Source: Pseudomonas marginalis
GTDB lineage: Bacteria > Pseudomonadota > Gammaproteobacteria > Pseudomonadales > Pseudomonadaceae
Length of the DNA: 64,000 bases
NCBI RefSeq assembly: GCF_001645105.1
Contig: NZ_LKEG01000026.1
Location: forward strand, 257,236 to 321,235
Direction: 5' to 3'
In this document: positions 18,037 through 26,349 of the stretch, one piece after another
Layout: every line of letters begins with the position of its first letter
How positions within the stretch are numbered: the stretch's first letter is position 1
Made by a program: the position numbers and the translations under genes
The notes under the pieces: generated by a model
Told to the model about the DNA's origin: nothing
The model's database searches: none
Seen by the model: the letters and a program-made list of their open reading frames with translations, nothing else

Positions 18037-18848
18037 TGAATCGTCCCGTCGAACTCAAGACCAAGACCCGGCCGCAACTGGCGCTGGAATCCTATCTGGA
18101 TGCCTTGCTGCAGGAGGCCACGGCGCAAGAACTGCCCGAACCGATCCTGGTGCTGGAGCCCGCCGTCGAACCCGAAGCCGCACTGGATGAATTCCAGTTG
18201 GCGGTGCTGGAAGAACAAGCGCGTGATGCGCAGGTTGTGGTGCCGATCACGCCCACGGTAGTGGCGCCTGTCGTGGCTGCGCCTGTGGTGGTTGCACCCG
18301 TGGTGGTCGAGCCGGTGGTCGAAGTGCACCTGCCGCCGAGCATCACACCGCCACCGGTCACCGGTGATGGCCGCCCGGCGTGGGCCGCCGAGCCTTTCGA
18401 GTGCTTGCTGTTCGACGTCGCCGGGCTGACCCTGGCGGTGCCGCTGGTCTGCCTGGGCTCGATCTATTCCCTGGAAGGCCAGGAGCTGACGCCGCTGTTC
18501 GGGCAACCGGAGTGGTTCCTCGGCATCCTGCCCAGCCAGGCCGGCAACCTTAAGGTGCTGGACACCGCGCGTTGGGTCATGCCCGACCGCTACCGCGATG
18601 ATTTTCGCCAGGGCTTGCAGTATGTGATTTCGGTGCAAGGCTATGAGTGGGGGCTGGCGGTGCATCAAGTCAGCCGCTCGTTGCGCCTGGACCCGAACGA
18701 AATCAAATGGCGCAGCCACCGGGGCCAACGGCCTTGGCTGGCGGGTACCGTGATCGAACACATGTGCGCGTTGCTCGACGTCGCCGAACTGGCCGAGTTG
18801 ATTGCCAGTGGCGCGGTCAAGGCGATGCCACAGAACAAACGCAGTTGA
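18036..18848 (+). CDS. parP: CheW-domain protein ParP
   Basis: 270 residues. The N-terminal part has a helix ('RPQLALESYLDALLQEAT'), then a Val/Pro/Ala linker at about 68-105, then a CheW-like domain ('FECLLFDVAGLTLAVPL') to the C-terminus. ParP links ParC to CheA and the array. The ATG overlaps the parC stop by one base. It could be called only a CheW-like protein if the array role does not hold, but the gene order makes ParP likely. Confidence 0.85.
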   Translation: MNRPVELKTKTRPQLALESYLDALLQEATAQELPEPILVLEPAVEPEAALDEFQLAVLEEQARDAQVVVPITPTVVAPVVAAPVVVAPVVVEPVVEVHLPPSITPPPVTGDGRPAWAAEPFECLLFDVAGLTLAVPLVCLGSIYSLEGQELTPLFGQPEWFLGILPSQAGNLKVLDTARWVMPDRYRDDFRQGLQYVISVQGYEWGLAVHQVSRSLRLDPNEIKWRSHRGQRPWLAGTVIEHMCALLDVAELAELIASGAVKAMPQNKRS

Positions 18849-18927
18849 TTGAACAATAAGGTCCGCATGCGAGTGCGGTCAGCGATGCACACACGCCGTA
18901 TACATCGGCATTTGAGGGGTCAGGGGT

Positions 18928-19410
18928 ATGAATAAGTCAGCGTCCGCACAAGGTTTAGATGATCCGATCCTGCAATGGGTTACCTTCAAACTGGACAACG
19001 AAACCTACGGCATTAACGTGATGCGCGTGCAGGAAGTGCTGCGCTACACCGAGATCGCTCCGGTACCGGGTGCGCCAAGCTACGTGCTGGGCATCATCAA
19101 CCTGCGCGGCAACGTGGTCACGGTCATCGACACGCGTCAGCGTTTCGGCCTGGATACCGTTGAAGTCAGCGACAACACGCGCATCGTGATCATTGAAGCC
19201 GACAAGCAAGTGGTCGGTATCATGGTCGACAGCGTGGCCGAAGTGGTTTACCTGCGCCAATCGGAAGTGGAAACCGCGCCGAACGTCGGTAACGAAGAAT
19301 CCGCCAAATTCATCCAGGGCGTGTGCAACAAGAACAACGAACTGCTGATTCTGGTTGAGCTGGACAAGATGATGAGCGAAGAAGAATGGTCGGAACTGGA
19401 GAGCATCTGA
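18928..19410 (+). CDS. cheW: Chemotaxis coupling protein CheW
   Basis: 160-residue single CheW domain ('WVTFKLDNETYGINVMRVQE', 'YVLGIINLRGNVVTVIDTR'), joining receptors to CheA. AGGGGT precedes the ATG. The stop is followed directly, without any gap, by a TTG-started gene. Confidence 0.97.
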   Translation: MNKSASAQGLDDPILQWVTFKLDNETYGINVMRVQEVLRYTEIAPVPGAPSYVLGIINLRGNVVTVIDTRQRFGLDTVEVSDNTRIVIIEADKQVVGIMVDSVAEVVYLRQSEVETAPNVGNEESAKFIQGVCNKNNELLILVELDKMMSEEEWSELESI

Positions 19411-19803
19411 TTGTTCTTTGAGGCCGTGGTAATTGTCCTGGCCCTGTTGTGGGCCGGGACGTTGGCATTCTTGCTGCGTTATGTGCGCCAGCAGCGTGAG
19501 TTGGGCCTGCAACAGGCCGAGCGTGATGCGGTGCGTGACCGGCGCATTCTGGAGTTGGTCAAGCGGGTTGATCATTACCAGCAGAGTGCGGTGAAGGTGG
19601 GGGATGAGGTGCATGAACTGCGCGCCATTCTTGCGCCGTTGCCCGATAAACTTGCACAGATTGAGCAGCGGGATCCTTCCAGTCTTTCGTTTGCACAGGC
19701 GGCGAAGTTGGTGGGGATGGGGGCTACGGTGGATGAGCTTACTCAATCGTGTGGGTTGACCCAGGCTGAGGCGCAGTTGATGAGTAAGCTTCATAAGAGC
19801 TGA
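19411..19803 (+). CDS. DUF2802 family protein
   Basis: 130 residues starting with TTG immediately after the cheW stop. One N-terminal membrane helix ('VVIVLALLWAGTLAFLLRYV'), a coiled-coil (about 30-85) and a C-terminal helix-turn-helix-like part ('QAAKLVGMGATVDELTQSCG' and 'TQAEAQLMSKLH'). A gene of this family follows cheW in other pseudomonads; its function is not known to me. The position suggests a link to the chemotaxis machinery. Confidence 0.8.
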   Translation: MFFEAVVIVLALLWAGTLAFLLRYVRQQRELGLQQAERDAVRDRRILELVKRVDHYQQSAVKVGDEVHELRAILAPLPDKLAQIEQRDPSSLSFAQAAKLVGMGATVDELTQSCGLTQAEAQLMSKLHKS

Positions 19804-19970
19804 CTGGGTACATATCCATTTCTGCGGTAAAGGCTAACCCGGTGTCCTTCCGGGTTACCCACGCTCCAAAGCCTGCGTCCGGCCAGCGCGTTTGACGGGG
19901 CGCCCTGGATCAAGATCAAAAGCAAGAGCACGGTGGCCTGTAGCCGGCCGGGTTCTGACTGTCGATCTCG
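19802..19970. repeat. Dispersed intergenic repeat, copy A
   Basis: Begins 'gactgggtacatatcc' and shares long stretches with 28,859 (copy B) and its start with 63,882 (copy C): 'atccatttctgcggtaa', 'cggccagcg', 'gtttgacggggcgc' and 'gatcaaaagca'. Inside is a 7-bp hairpin AACCCGG-N7-CCGGGTT. No coding sequence was seen. It is followed after 6 bases by a REP in the same orientation, as in copy B. Confidence 0.75.
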
Positions 19971-19976
19971 GTTAAA

Positions 19977-20064
19977 TGTGGGAGGGGGCTTGCTCCCGAT
20001 AGCAGTGGGGCAGTCACAGACGCATCAACTGACACACCGCCATCGGGGGCAAGCCCCCTCCCAC
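19977..20064. repeat. REP-type inverted pair
   Basis: 'tgtgggagggggcttgctcc' faces the inverted 'ggcaagccccctcccac', spacer about 45 bases. It is the same subtype as at 5251. It fills most of the gap before the lipid kinase; the rest (20,065-20,221) shows a short GC hairpin and an A-run but no gene. Confidence 0.9.
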
Positions 20065-20221
20065 CGTTTGATCTCCATACATCAGGTAGCCCCCGAGCCT
20101 AGGCGAGGTGCCGGGGGACAGGCCCACCATTACCAAAAAAAATGGATAGGCACTCAGTAAACCAAACCCACTCCCCAAAGGTCCCATCCTCCAAGCACCT
20201 TTGAATCAGGAGATTCCCCCA

Positions 20222-21142
20222 ATGACCACCCCCAAAGCACTGTTGATCCTCCACGGCAAGCAAGCCCTCAACGAGGACGTGCGCGCCGCCGTGCAGGCCC
20301 GGCGCGAGCAGGGCGGGGAATTGGCGGTGCGGGTCACCTGGGAAGGCGGCGACGCCCAGCGCCTGGTCAACGAAGCCTTGGCTGACGGCTACACCCACAT
20401 CATCGCCGGTGGCGGCGACGGCACCCTGCGCGATGTGGCCGAAGCCATGGCCCAGGCCAAGACCGACGCCAGCCTGGTGCTGATGCCGCTGGGCACCGCC
20501 AACGATTTCGCCAAGGCCGCCGGCGTGCCGCTGGAGCCCGCCCAGGCGCTGGCGCTGCTGGACGTGCCGCCCAAAGCCATCGACCTCGGCCAGGTCGGTG
20601 GGCAAATCTTCCTCAACATGGCGACCGGCGGTTTCGGCAGCCAGGTCACCGCCAACACTTCCGAAGACCTGAAAAAAGTCCTCGGCGGTGCGGCCTACCT
20701 GTTCACCGGCTTGACGCGTTTCAGCGAGTTGAAGGCTGCCTATGCCGAGCTGGATGGTCCCGATTTCCACTGGAAAGGCGAACTGCTCGCCCTTGGGATC
20801 GGCAACGGTCGCCAGGCAGGCGGTGGGCATGAGCTATGCCCAGGCGCGATGGCCGACGACGGCCTGCTGGATGTCAGCATCCTGCCGGCGCCCCAGGAAG
20901 TGGTCGGTACGTTGCGTGAGCTGATGAACAATGGCTGGGGCCTGGACACCATGTTCGTGCGGGCGCGGCTGCCGTGGGTGAATATCAAGGTTGCACAGGG
21001 CCTGTACATCAACCTGGATGGTGAGCCGCTGGAGGGTGATGACCTGCACTTCGAGGCCTTGCCCAAGGCCTTGCGGGTGCACTTGCCGGTGGGTTCGCCG
21101 TTAGTCGTCCAGGCTGATGATCTGCTCGCGCACCGCGAATAG
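20222..21142 (+). CDS. yegS: YegS-like lipid kinase
   Basis: 306 residues of the diacylglycerol/sphingosine kinase family. The nucleotide-binding loop 'AGGGDGTLRDVAEA' is at about residues 62-75, with 'LPLGTANDFAKAAG'-type sequence (here MPLGTANDFA) following. The ATG at 20222 is preceded by AGGAGA. Its 3' end overlaps the convergent response-regulator gene by 42 bases. Predicted role: ATP-dependent phosphorylation of a membrane lipid; the substrate cannot be read from sequence. Confidence 0.92.
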   Translation: MTTPKALLILHGKQALNEDVRAAVQARREQGGELAVRVTWEGGDAQRLVNEALADGYTHIIAGGGDGTLRDVAEAMAQAKTDASLVLMPLGTANDFAKAAGVPLEPAQALALLDVPPKAIDLGQVGGQIFLNMATGGFGSQVTANTSEDLKKVLGGAAYLFTGLTRFSELKAAYAELDGPDFHWKGELLALGIGNGRQAGGGHELCPGAMADDGLLDVSILPAPQEVVGTLRELMNNGWGLDTMFVRARLPWVNIKVAQGLYINLDGEPLEGDDLHFEALPKALRVHLPVGSPLVVQADDLLAHRE

Positions 21143-21760
21143 CACCAGGCCGGCCACGTCGAATATTTGCAGGCGCTTCATGATCTGCGAGCGGTGCGCC
21201 TCGACGGTCTTGATGCTCAGGCCCAGGCCGTGAGCGATCTCCCGGGTGGACTTGCCGCGCACGATCAAGCGCAGGATCTCCAACTGCCGCGCCGTGAGGT
21301 TGTGGCTGTGGCCGGCGGGTGTAATCGGCCCCTGGCTGCGCACCAGCGCCTGGTTGATCACCGTGTGGGCAATCGCCGGGCTCAGGTAGCGTTCGTTGTT
21401 GCGCAACGCCAGCAGCGCGTGTTCCAGCTCGTTGGCTGTTGTGTCCTTGAGCAGGTAACCATGGGCCCCGGACTCCAGCGCGCACATGATCAGCTCCGGG
21501 TCGGTGTGCATCGACAGGATCAGCACCTTGCTCTTGGGGTAGGCGCGCTTGAGTTGCTGCAAGGCATCCAGGCCGCCGGTGTGCTTCATCGACAGGTCCA
21601 GCAGCACGATATCGGGCAGCAAGGCACTGAACTGCTCCAGTAATTGCGCGCCATCGTTGGCTTCGCCGATCACCGTGTAGCCGGGAATGTCTTGGACCAG
21701 CGCGCGGACGCCGGCCCGGATCAGTGCATGGTCATCTACCAGGAGTAATTTGCAGGTCAC
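21101..21760 (-). CDS. NarL/FixJ-family response regulator
   Basis: 219 residues. Receiver domain with Asp9/Asp10 and phosphoacceptor Asp55 ('IVLLDLSMKHTGG'), then a LuxR-type helix-turn-helix near the C-terminus ('LTARQLEILRLIVRGKSTRE', 'LSIKTVEAHRSQIMKRL'). It overlaps its sensor-kinase gene by an ATGA junction and the convergent yegS at the other end. The regulated genes are unknown. Confidence 0.95.
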   Translation of the reverse strand: MTCKLLLVDDHALIRAGVRALVQDIPGYTVIGEANDGAQLLEQFSALLPDIVLLDLSMKHTGGLDALQQLKRAYPKSKVLILSMHTDPELIMCALESGAHGYLLKDTTANELEHALLALRNNERYLSPAIAHTVINQALVRSQGPITPAGHSHNLTARQLEILRLIVRGKSTREIAHGLGLSIKTVEAHRSQIMKRLQIFDVAGLVLFAVREQIISLDD

Positions 21761-22746
21761 TCGAGAACCTTAGGGGAACTGGCCCGTTCGAGGGCGCGGG
21801 GCGCCCAGGGGAAAAGCGCTTCGATCCGTGTTCCTTTGCCTGGCTGGCTGCTGACGGATAATGAACCGCCAAGCTGATCAATCCGCTCGGACATGCCGGC
21901 CATGCCCCGTTGGCCTTCCAGGCCTGGGTTGATGGCCGGCGAAAAGCCCTGGCCGTCATCACTGATAAACAGCGAGAGGCCCTCGGGCAGACGTTGCAGG
22001 CGAACCAGCAGATTGCGCGCCTGGGCGTGGCGCAGCATGTTGGTCACCGCTTCCTGGGTGATCCGAAAGGCGGCCACGGCCGTTTCTTCCGGGATACCGG
22101 TCAGCCGTTGCTGGCATTCCAGGCTCCAGTGGATCGGGGTGTTTTCCAGGGTCTTGAGCAGGTGCGCACGCAGGCTGGCTTCCAGGCCCAGGCTGGCTAA
22201 CTGGCGAGGATTGAGGATGGCGGAGACGTCGCGCACCTTGGCCAGGGTTTCATTCAGGGTGTTGCACAGCACCGTGCACTGGCTTTGCAGGTCGTCGGGC
22301 AGGCGGCGCTTGAGCCATTCGCTTTGCAGCTTGGCGGCGGTGAGCAGTTGGCCGATATCGTCGTGCAATTCGCGGCTGAGGCGGTGGCGTTCGTTCTCCT
22401 GCACTTGCAGCAGGCGGTCGGCCAGTTCCTGGGGCTGGAACTTGATCGACTTGCGTGACCGCCACTGTTGCAGGCCAACCACCACCAGGGTGGCCAGGTT
22501 GAGCACAATCACCAGCAATGGAAGCGGCGCGGAGCGGGTATAGGCCCACAGGCTCAGCAGCAGCGAGCCAAGGCACAGGGCGAGGATCAAACGGCGTGCA
22601 TTACTGCGGGACGCGGACCATGCGAAGAGTGTCTTGAGACTGGCGTACATAGCGGATGGAGCCAATGAGGGTTCGCTGCGGGAAGTCCGGTCACGGCGGC
22701 TGACAGGGCTCTGTTTAGAATGCGTTATCGAATCGTGTTTATGCAT
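21757..22746 (-). CDS. Two-helix membrane sensor histidine kinase (HisKA_3)
   Basis: 329 residues if started at 22,746. Two membrane helices (about 53-69 and 75-95) with almost no periplasmic loop, then a HisKA_3 domain with His128 in 'RELHDDIGQLL' and a HATPase with 'ITQEAVTNMLRHAQA' and 'ISDDGQGFSP'. A shorter form from Met33 (22,650) is possible; neither start has a strong Shine-Dalgarno. With so little periplasmic sequence it may sense a membrane or internal signal. Partner of the downstream NarL-type regulator. Confidence 0.92.
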   Translation of the reverse strand: MHKHDSITHSKQSPVSRRDRTSRSEPSLAPSAMYASLKTLFAWSASRSNARRLILALCLGSLLLSLWAYTRSAPLPLLVIVLNLATLVVVGLQQWRSRKSIKFQPQELADRLLQVQENERHRLSRELHDDIGQLLTAAKLQSEWLKRRLPDDLQSQCTVLCNTLNETLAKVRDVSAILNPRQLASLGLEASLRAHLLKTLENTPIHWSLECQQRLTGIPEETAVAAFRITQEAVTNMLRHAQARNLLVRLQRLPEGLSLFISDDGQGFSPAINPGLEGQRGMAGMSERIDQLGGSLSVSSQPGKGTRIEALFPWAPRALERASSPKVLE

Positions 22747-23021
22747 GATGAAGTTGAGTCACTTCGAGTGGGGCATAGTACCACCACTATTACCGTTGGT
22801 CGCCTGGTGCCGTGCCTGGCGGGGTTTTTAACCGCACAAATGCTCCGGGCGGTATTCCCAGAGTTTATGGCGTGGGGGAGTTATATTATTTGCGTTTGAT
22901 TGTATCGTTATGACCGTTAATGGCTAATTGATATCTTTTTCTGCGAAATTAAACCCCACTGTATTAATAGGGTTATGTCGTTTTCAGATAACTTCAGGTT
23001 TAAATACGACCTGATATTCGA

Positions 23022-23471
23022 TCAAGACGCGTGATGTATCCGTTGTTGCGGTTTAGAACCGAAATCTTTTTGCGGAATATGCAGCGTTACAGTGGCAATC
23101 AGCGTCGTTTGCTCTGTTTCATCCAATCCCAGTTTGCCGGTCTTTGCATCAATCAACTCCAGCTGCCAGGCCAGCAATGTCAGGCATTGTTCCAGCGCGT
23201 CCAAGGCTTGATCATGCAGATGCAAAGGGTTTTCGGCATTGGCGATCAGGTACTGGATATGCCGCGAGAATTCGCTGATCGCCCGAAGGGCCAGGCAGTC
23301 GGCCTTTTCGGCGAGCTTGATCAGGCTGACCTTCATGCAGTCGATGGCGTCGCTGTCGTTGCGGATCATGTGCAGGTGGCTCAGGCACTCTTCCGATTTG
23401 GCCAGCAGTTTTTCAGCCTCGTGAAGGAATTCGGGCAATGCAAGTTGCCACTCGTTACCGTCGTTCATCAT
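23022..23471 (-). CDS. Hypothetical helical protein, HPt-like without His
   Basis: 149 residues from the ATG at 23,471, which has GGAG 7 bases upstream; a GTG at 23,483 is less good. The sequence is almost all helical. The region 'LIKLAEKADCLALRAISEF' looks like the HPt four-helix bundle but lacks the phosphoacceptor His (Cys/Met/Lys there). It is divergent from cheV across a 540-base gap. I do not recognise the family; HPt likeness is inferred by eye only. Confidence 0.6.
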   Translation of the reverse strand: MMNDGNEWQLALPEFLHEAEKLLAKSEECLSHLHMIRNDSDAIDCMKVSLIKLAEKADCLALRAISEFSRHIQYLIANAENPLHLHDQALDALEQCLTLLAWQLELIDAKTGKLGLDETEQTTLIATVTLHIPQKDFGSKPQQRIHHAS

Positions 23472-24011
23472 GCAAGTCTCCACAACAGAAGGTCGGGTGA
23501 TGAGATGTCGCTCCGGGTGAATGGCTTCAAACTAGCGCTGAAATATGACTGAAATCTGTAGGTCGCTTCTGAGATTTCAGTAGGACGTTTATTAGAATGA
23601 CGGCGACGGCTGTGCGCGGCGAGCATGAGCGGAGTCCATTGCACACCTTCAATTGCCGACATCTGAATGTCCGAAAGACCCGTGGGCCGAGGGCTTGGGA
23701 TGGCAAACAAAAGCCTGACTCCATTCATGCATTGAGAATGGCGTCACATTAATGGCTATTAGATATTGCGAATATCAGGTTGGGCCTGATTGTGCGTAGG
23801 GGAATCCCTTACGCGGCGGAACCTTGCGTCGAAATGAATGTCGCGCAACGTCGCTACACCCCTGTCTGGAGAGGCCAGTGCAGTAAACCATGATGTCAGT
23901 GTGACATCAATGAATTTACGTGGCATTTTACGGGGGTCAAGGTCTGGCGTTCGCCGCCGATAACCCACTGTATGTGAACTGCACAATCCCTTAGCGCATC
24001 AGGAGCTTTTA
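23472..24011. other. 540-base gap with two inverted repeats and a sigma28 promoter
   Basis: No credible gene is seen. It contains a 10-bp inverted repeat ACTGAAATCT / AGATTTCAGT (23,548-23,581, spacer 14), a 19-bp palindrome TGATGTCA-GTG-TGACATCA (23,891-23,909) and a FliA promoter (23,937-23,963). It separates the divergent hypothetical gene from cheV. Confidence 0.6.
23937..23963 (+). promoter_or_regulatory. FliA (sigma28) promoter for cheV
   Basis: TCAA (23,937-23,940), exactly 15 bases, then GCCGATAA (23,956-23,963). The -10 box is a perfect match to the sigma28 consensus and the spacing is right; TCAAG is a known Pseudomonas form of the -35. The start codon is about 48 bases downstream with AGGAG in between. 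Confidence 0.85.
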
Positions 24012-24947
24012 ATGGCCGGCATTCTCGACACGGTAGATCAACGCACGCAACTGGTGGGTGAGAATCGCCTGGAGATCCTCATGTTCCGCCTGGCCGGGCG
24101 TCAGTTGTTCGCGATCAACGTGTTCAAGGTGCAGGAAGTCCTGCAACTGCCCAAGCTGACGTTGATGCCGCAACGCCATCCGTTTGTGTGCGGCGTGGTC
24201 AACCTGCGGGGGCAGACCCTGCCGGTGATCGACCTGTCCCAGGCCATCGGCATGCGCCCGTTGGTGCCGGGTCCCAACAGCACCATTATCGTCACCGAGT
24301 ACAACCGCTCGGTGCAGGCGTTCCTGGTGGGCGGCGTGGACCGCATCGTCAACATGAACTGGGAAGCCATCCTGCCGCCGCCGACCAGTGCCGGACGCCA
24401 GCATTACCTCACCGCCATCAGCAAGGTCGACGACCAGTTGGTGGAAATCATCGACGTGGAAAAAGTCCTGGCCGAAATCGTGCCCTACAACGCCAAGGTC
24501 TCGCGTGAAAAACTCGAGGACCCGGTCCTGGAACGCGCCCGTGGCCGTGAAGTGCTGCTGGTGGATGACTCCAACGTGGCCCTCTCGCAACTGCGCGACA
24601 CCCTTGGCCAACTGGGCGTGAAGATGCATATCGCCAGCGACGGTCTCAAAGCGTTGAATATGCTCAAGGCTTGGGCCGACGCCGGCCATGTGATGACCGA
24701 CAAACTGTTGATGATTTTCACCGACGCCGAAATGCCCGAGATGGACGGTTACCGCCTCACCACCGAGATCCGCAACGACCCACGCCTGCGCAAACTTTAC
24801 GTGGTGCTGCACACCTCGCTGTCGGGCAGCTTCAACGACTCGATGGTGAAGAAGGTCGGCTGCGACAACTTCCTGTCCAAATTCCAGCCCGACAAGCTGG
24901 TGGATGTAGTGCGTCAACGTCTGATGCTCGACGAAGTGCCCGCCTGA
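24012..24947 (+). CDS. cheV: Chemotaxis scaffold protein CheV
   Basis: 311 residues: CheW domain (about 15-165; 'LEILMFRLAGRQLFAINVFK', 'GVVNLRGQTLPVIDLSQ') joined to a receiver domain (about 178-305) with Asp238 in 'IFTDAEMPEMDGYRL'. This two-domain plan is CheV, a coupling protein tuned by CheA phosphorylation. It has its own FliA promoter and is directly followed by a large inverted repeat. Confidence 0.95.
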   Translation: MAGILDTVDQRTQLVGENRLEILMFRLAGRQLFAINVFKVQEVLQLPKLTLMPQRHPFVCGVVNLRGQTLPVIDLSQAIGMRPLVPGPNSTIIVTEYNRSVQAFLVGGVDRIVNMNWEAILPPPTSAGRQHYLTAISKVDDQLVEIIDVEKVLAEIVPYNAKVSREKLEDPVLERARGREVLLVDDSNVALSQLRDTLGQLGVKMHIASDGLKALNMLKAWADAGHVMTDKLLMIFTDAEMPEMDGYRLTTEIRNDPRLRKLYVVLHTSLSGSFNDSMVKKVGCDNFLSKFQPDKLVDVVRQRLMLDEVPA

Positions 24948-24948
24948 C

Positions 24949-25083
24949 TGTAGTGAGCGGGCTTGCCCCGCGCTGGGGGGCGAAGCCGCCCCACATTCGG
25001 CCACCACGGTTTGTCTGTAATAACGGCGGTGATCGGGTTGGGGCGGCTGCGCCCCCCAGCGCGGGGCAAGCCCGCTCACTACA
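24949..25083. repeat. Long REP-type inverted repeat with 45-bp arms
   Basis: 'tgtagtgagcgggcttgccc' at 24,949 begins a 45-base arm that is mirrored, with one mismatch, by the arm ending 'gggcaagcccgctcactaca' at 25,083. The spacer is about 45 bases. It starts one base after the cheV stop and could form a very stable hairpin, stopping transcription or protecting the mRNA end. Confidence 0.9.
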
Positions 25084-25128
25084 AGAGCGGTTATAGTGTC
25101 GGCTTTACTCCTTCAGGAATGCAGGCCC

Positions 25129-25935
25129 ATGCTTCGTCTCAGCGCGTTGTACCGTTACCCCTTGAAGTCCGGCAAGGCCGAAATACTGCAACAGGTCGGC
25201 CTGGATAAACTCGGGGTGGACGGCGATCGACGCTGGATGCTGGTGGACGAAGCCAGCGGACGTTTCCTCACGCAACGGGCCGTGGCCAAGATGAGCCAGC
25301 TGTCGGCGCTGTGGAACAGCAGCGGCGGGCTCACCCTGAGTTCGCCTGGCTACACGCCGCTGGACGTGACCCTGCCCGACAACGAGGCCGAACTGCGTGG
25401 CGTGACCATCTGGCGTGACACCTTGCGCGTGCCGGATGCGGGCGACGCGGCTGCCGCGTGGGTCAGCGACTTCATCGGCAAGCCGACACGGCTGGTGCAA
25501 ATCCCTCTCGAACGTGCCCGCACCACCCAGGCCGGTTATGGCAAGGACGATGACCAGGTCGCCTTCGCCGACGGTTATCCGTTGTTGGTGATCGGCCAGG
25601 CCTCGCTGGACGACCTCTCGCAACGCATCGGTCGCCCCATGGAAATGCTGCGTTTTCGTCCCAACCTGGTGATCGAAGGCAGCGAAGCCTTCGCTGAAGA
25701 CGGCTGGAAGCGCCTGCGCATCGGCGATGTGGAGTTCCGTGCGGTCAAGCCGTGCTCGCGCTGCATCCTTACCACCATCGACCCGCAGACCGGCGAACGC
25801 AGCGCCGACCGCGAACCCTTCGCCACGCTGGAAACCTATCGCAAGACCGAGGATGGCGCGATTTTCGGCCAGAACCTGGTCAACGACGGCGTAGGTCGCC
25901 TGGAAGTCGGGATGCCGGTGACGATTCTCGAGTAA
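25129..25935 (+). CDS. MOSC domain protein (YcbX/mARC-like)
   Basis: 268 residues. N-terminal beta-barrel domain ('LSALYRYPLKSGKAE', 'GVDGDRRWMLVDEASGRFLT') followed by MOSC domain with the conserved Cys in 'KPCSRCILTTIDPQTGE' (about residues 205-221) that ligates the molybdenum cofactor in this family. Related proteins (YcbX, mARC) reduce N-hydroxylated compounds. The ATG at 25,129 follows AGG-rich sequence. The gene ends at a shared terminator with convergent ppnP. Confidence 0.88.
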   Translation: MLRLSALYRYPLKSGKAEILQQVGLDKLGVDGDRRWMLVDEASGRFLTQRAVAKMSQLSALWNSSGGLTLSSPGYTPLDVTLPDNEAELRGVTIWRDTLRVPDAGDAAAAWVSDFIGKPTRLVQIPLERARTTQAGYGKDDDQVAFADGYPLLVIGQASLDDLSQRIGRPMEMLRFRPNLVIEGSEAFAEDGWKRLRIGDVEFRAVKPCSRCILTTIDPQTGERSADREPFATLETYRKTEDGAIFGQNLVNDGVGRLEVGMPVTILE

Positions 25936-25950
25936 TGTGCCGTGGCCATA

Positions 25951-25986
25951 AAAAATGCCCGTCTCCTGCGAGACGGGCATTTTTTT
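25951..25986. terminator. Bidirectional rho-independent terminator
   Basis: AAAAATGCCCGTCTC-CTGC-GAGACGGGCATTTTT: a perfect 15-bp stem with a 4-base loop and T-runs on both strands. It lies between the MOSC gene and convergent ppnP and serves both. Confidence 0.97.
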
Positions 25987-26001
25987 GCCTGCTGGTCACC
26001 C

Positions 26002-26286
26002 TCAGCCGCGGTATTCGCACAGGTAGGCGGTGTCCACGGCGACTTTCAGCTGGAACTTGCTGTTGGCCGGCACGTTGAACTGGCTGCCGGCGGCGAAGGT
26101 TTCCCACGTGCTGGCGTCAGGCAGCTTGACGGTCAGGGCGCCGGACACCACGTGCATGATTTCACGCTGGGCGGTGCCGAATTCATATTCGCCGGGGGCC
26201 ATTACGCCGATGGTCGCCGGACCTTCTGCAGTGCCGAAAGCGATCGACTTGACGGTGCCGTCGAAGTACTCGTTGACTTTAAACAT
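26002..26286 (-). CDS. ppnP: Pyrimidine/purine nucleoside phosphorylase PpnP
   Basis: 94-residue single-domain cupin (formerly DUF1255/YaiE). '[20 protein letters not shown]' and '[10 protein letters not shown]' are family hallmarks. The ATG at 26,286 has GAGGAA 6 bases upstream; longer in-frame extension upstream is not supported. The enzyme splits nucleosides with phosphate to base and pentose-1-phosphate. Confidence 0.93.
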
Positions 26287-26349
26287 GGGCGATTCCTCGG
26301 AAAAGGGTCTGGAAAGGTCGGCCAGTATGCCCAAGGGCAGGGGAACTGC

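Noticed and set aside
23468..23728. 86-codon minus-strand frame upstream of the HPt-like gene
   Set aside because: No ribosome site, no family resemblance and it overlaps an inverted repeat; probably non-coding.
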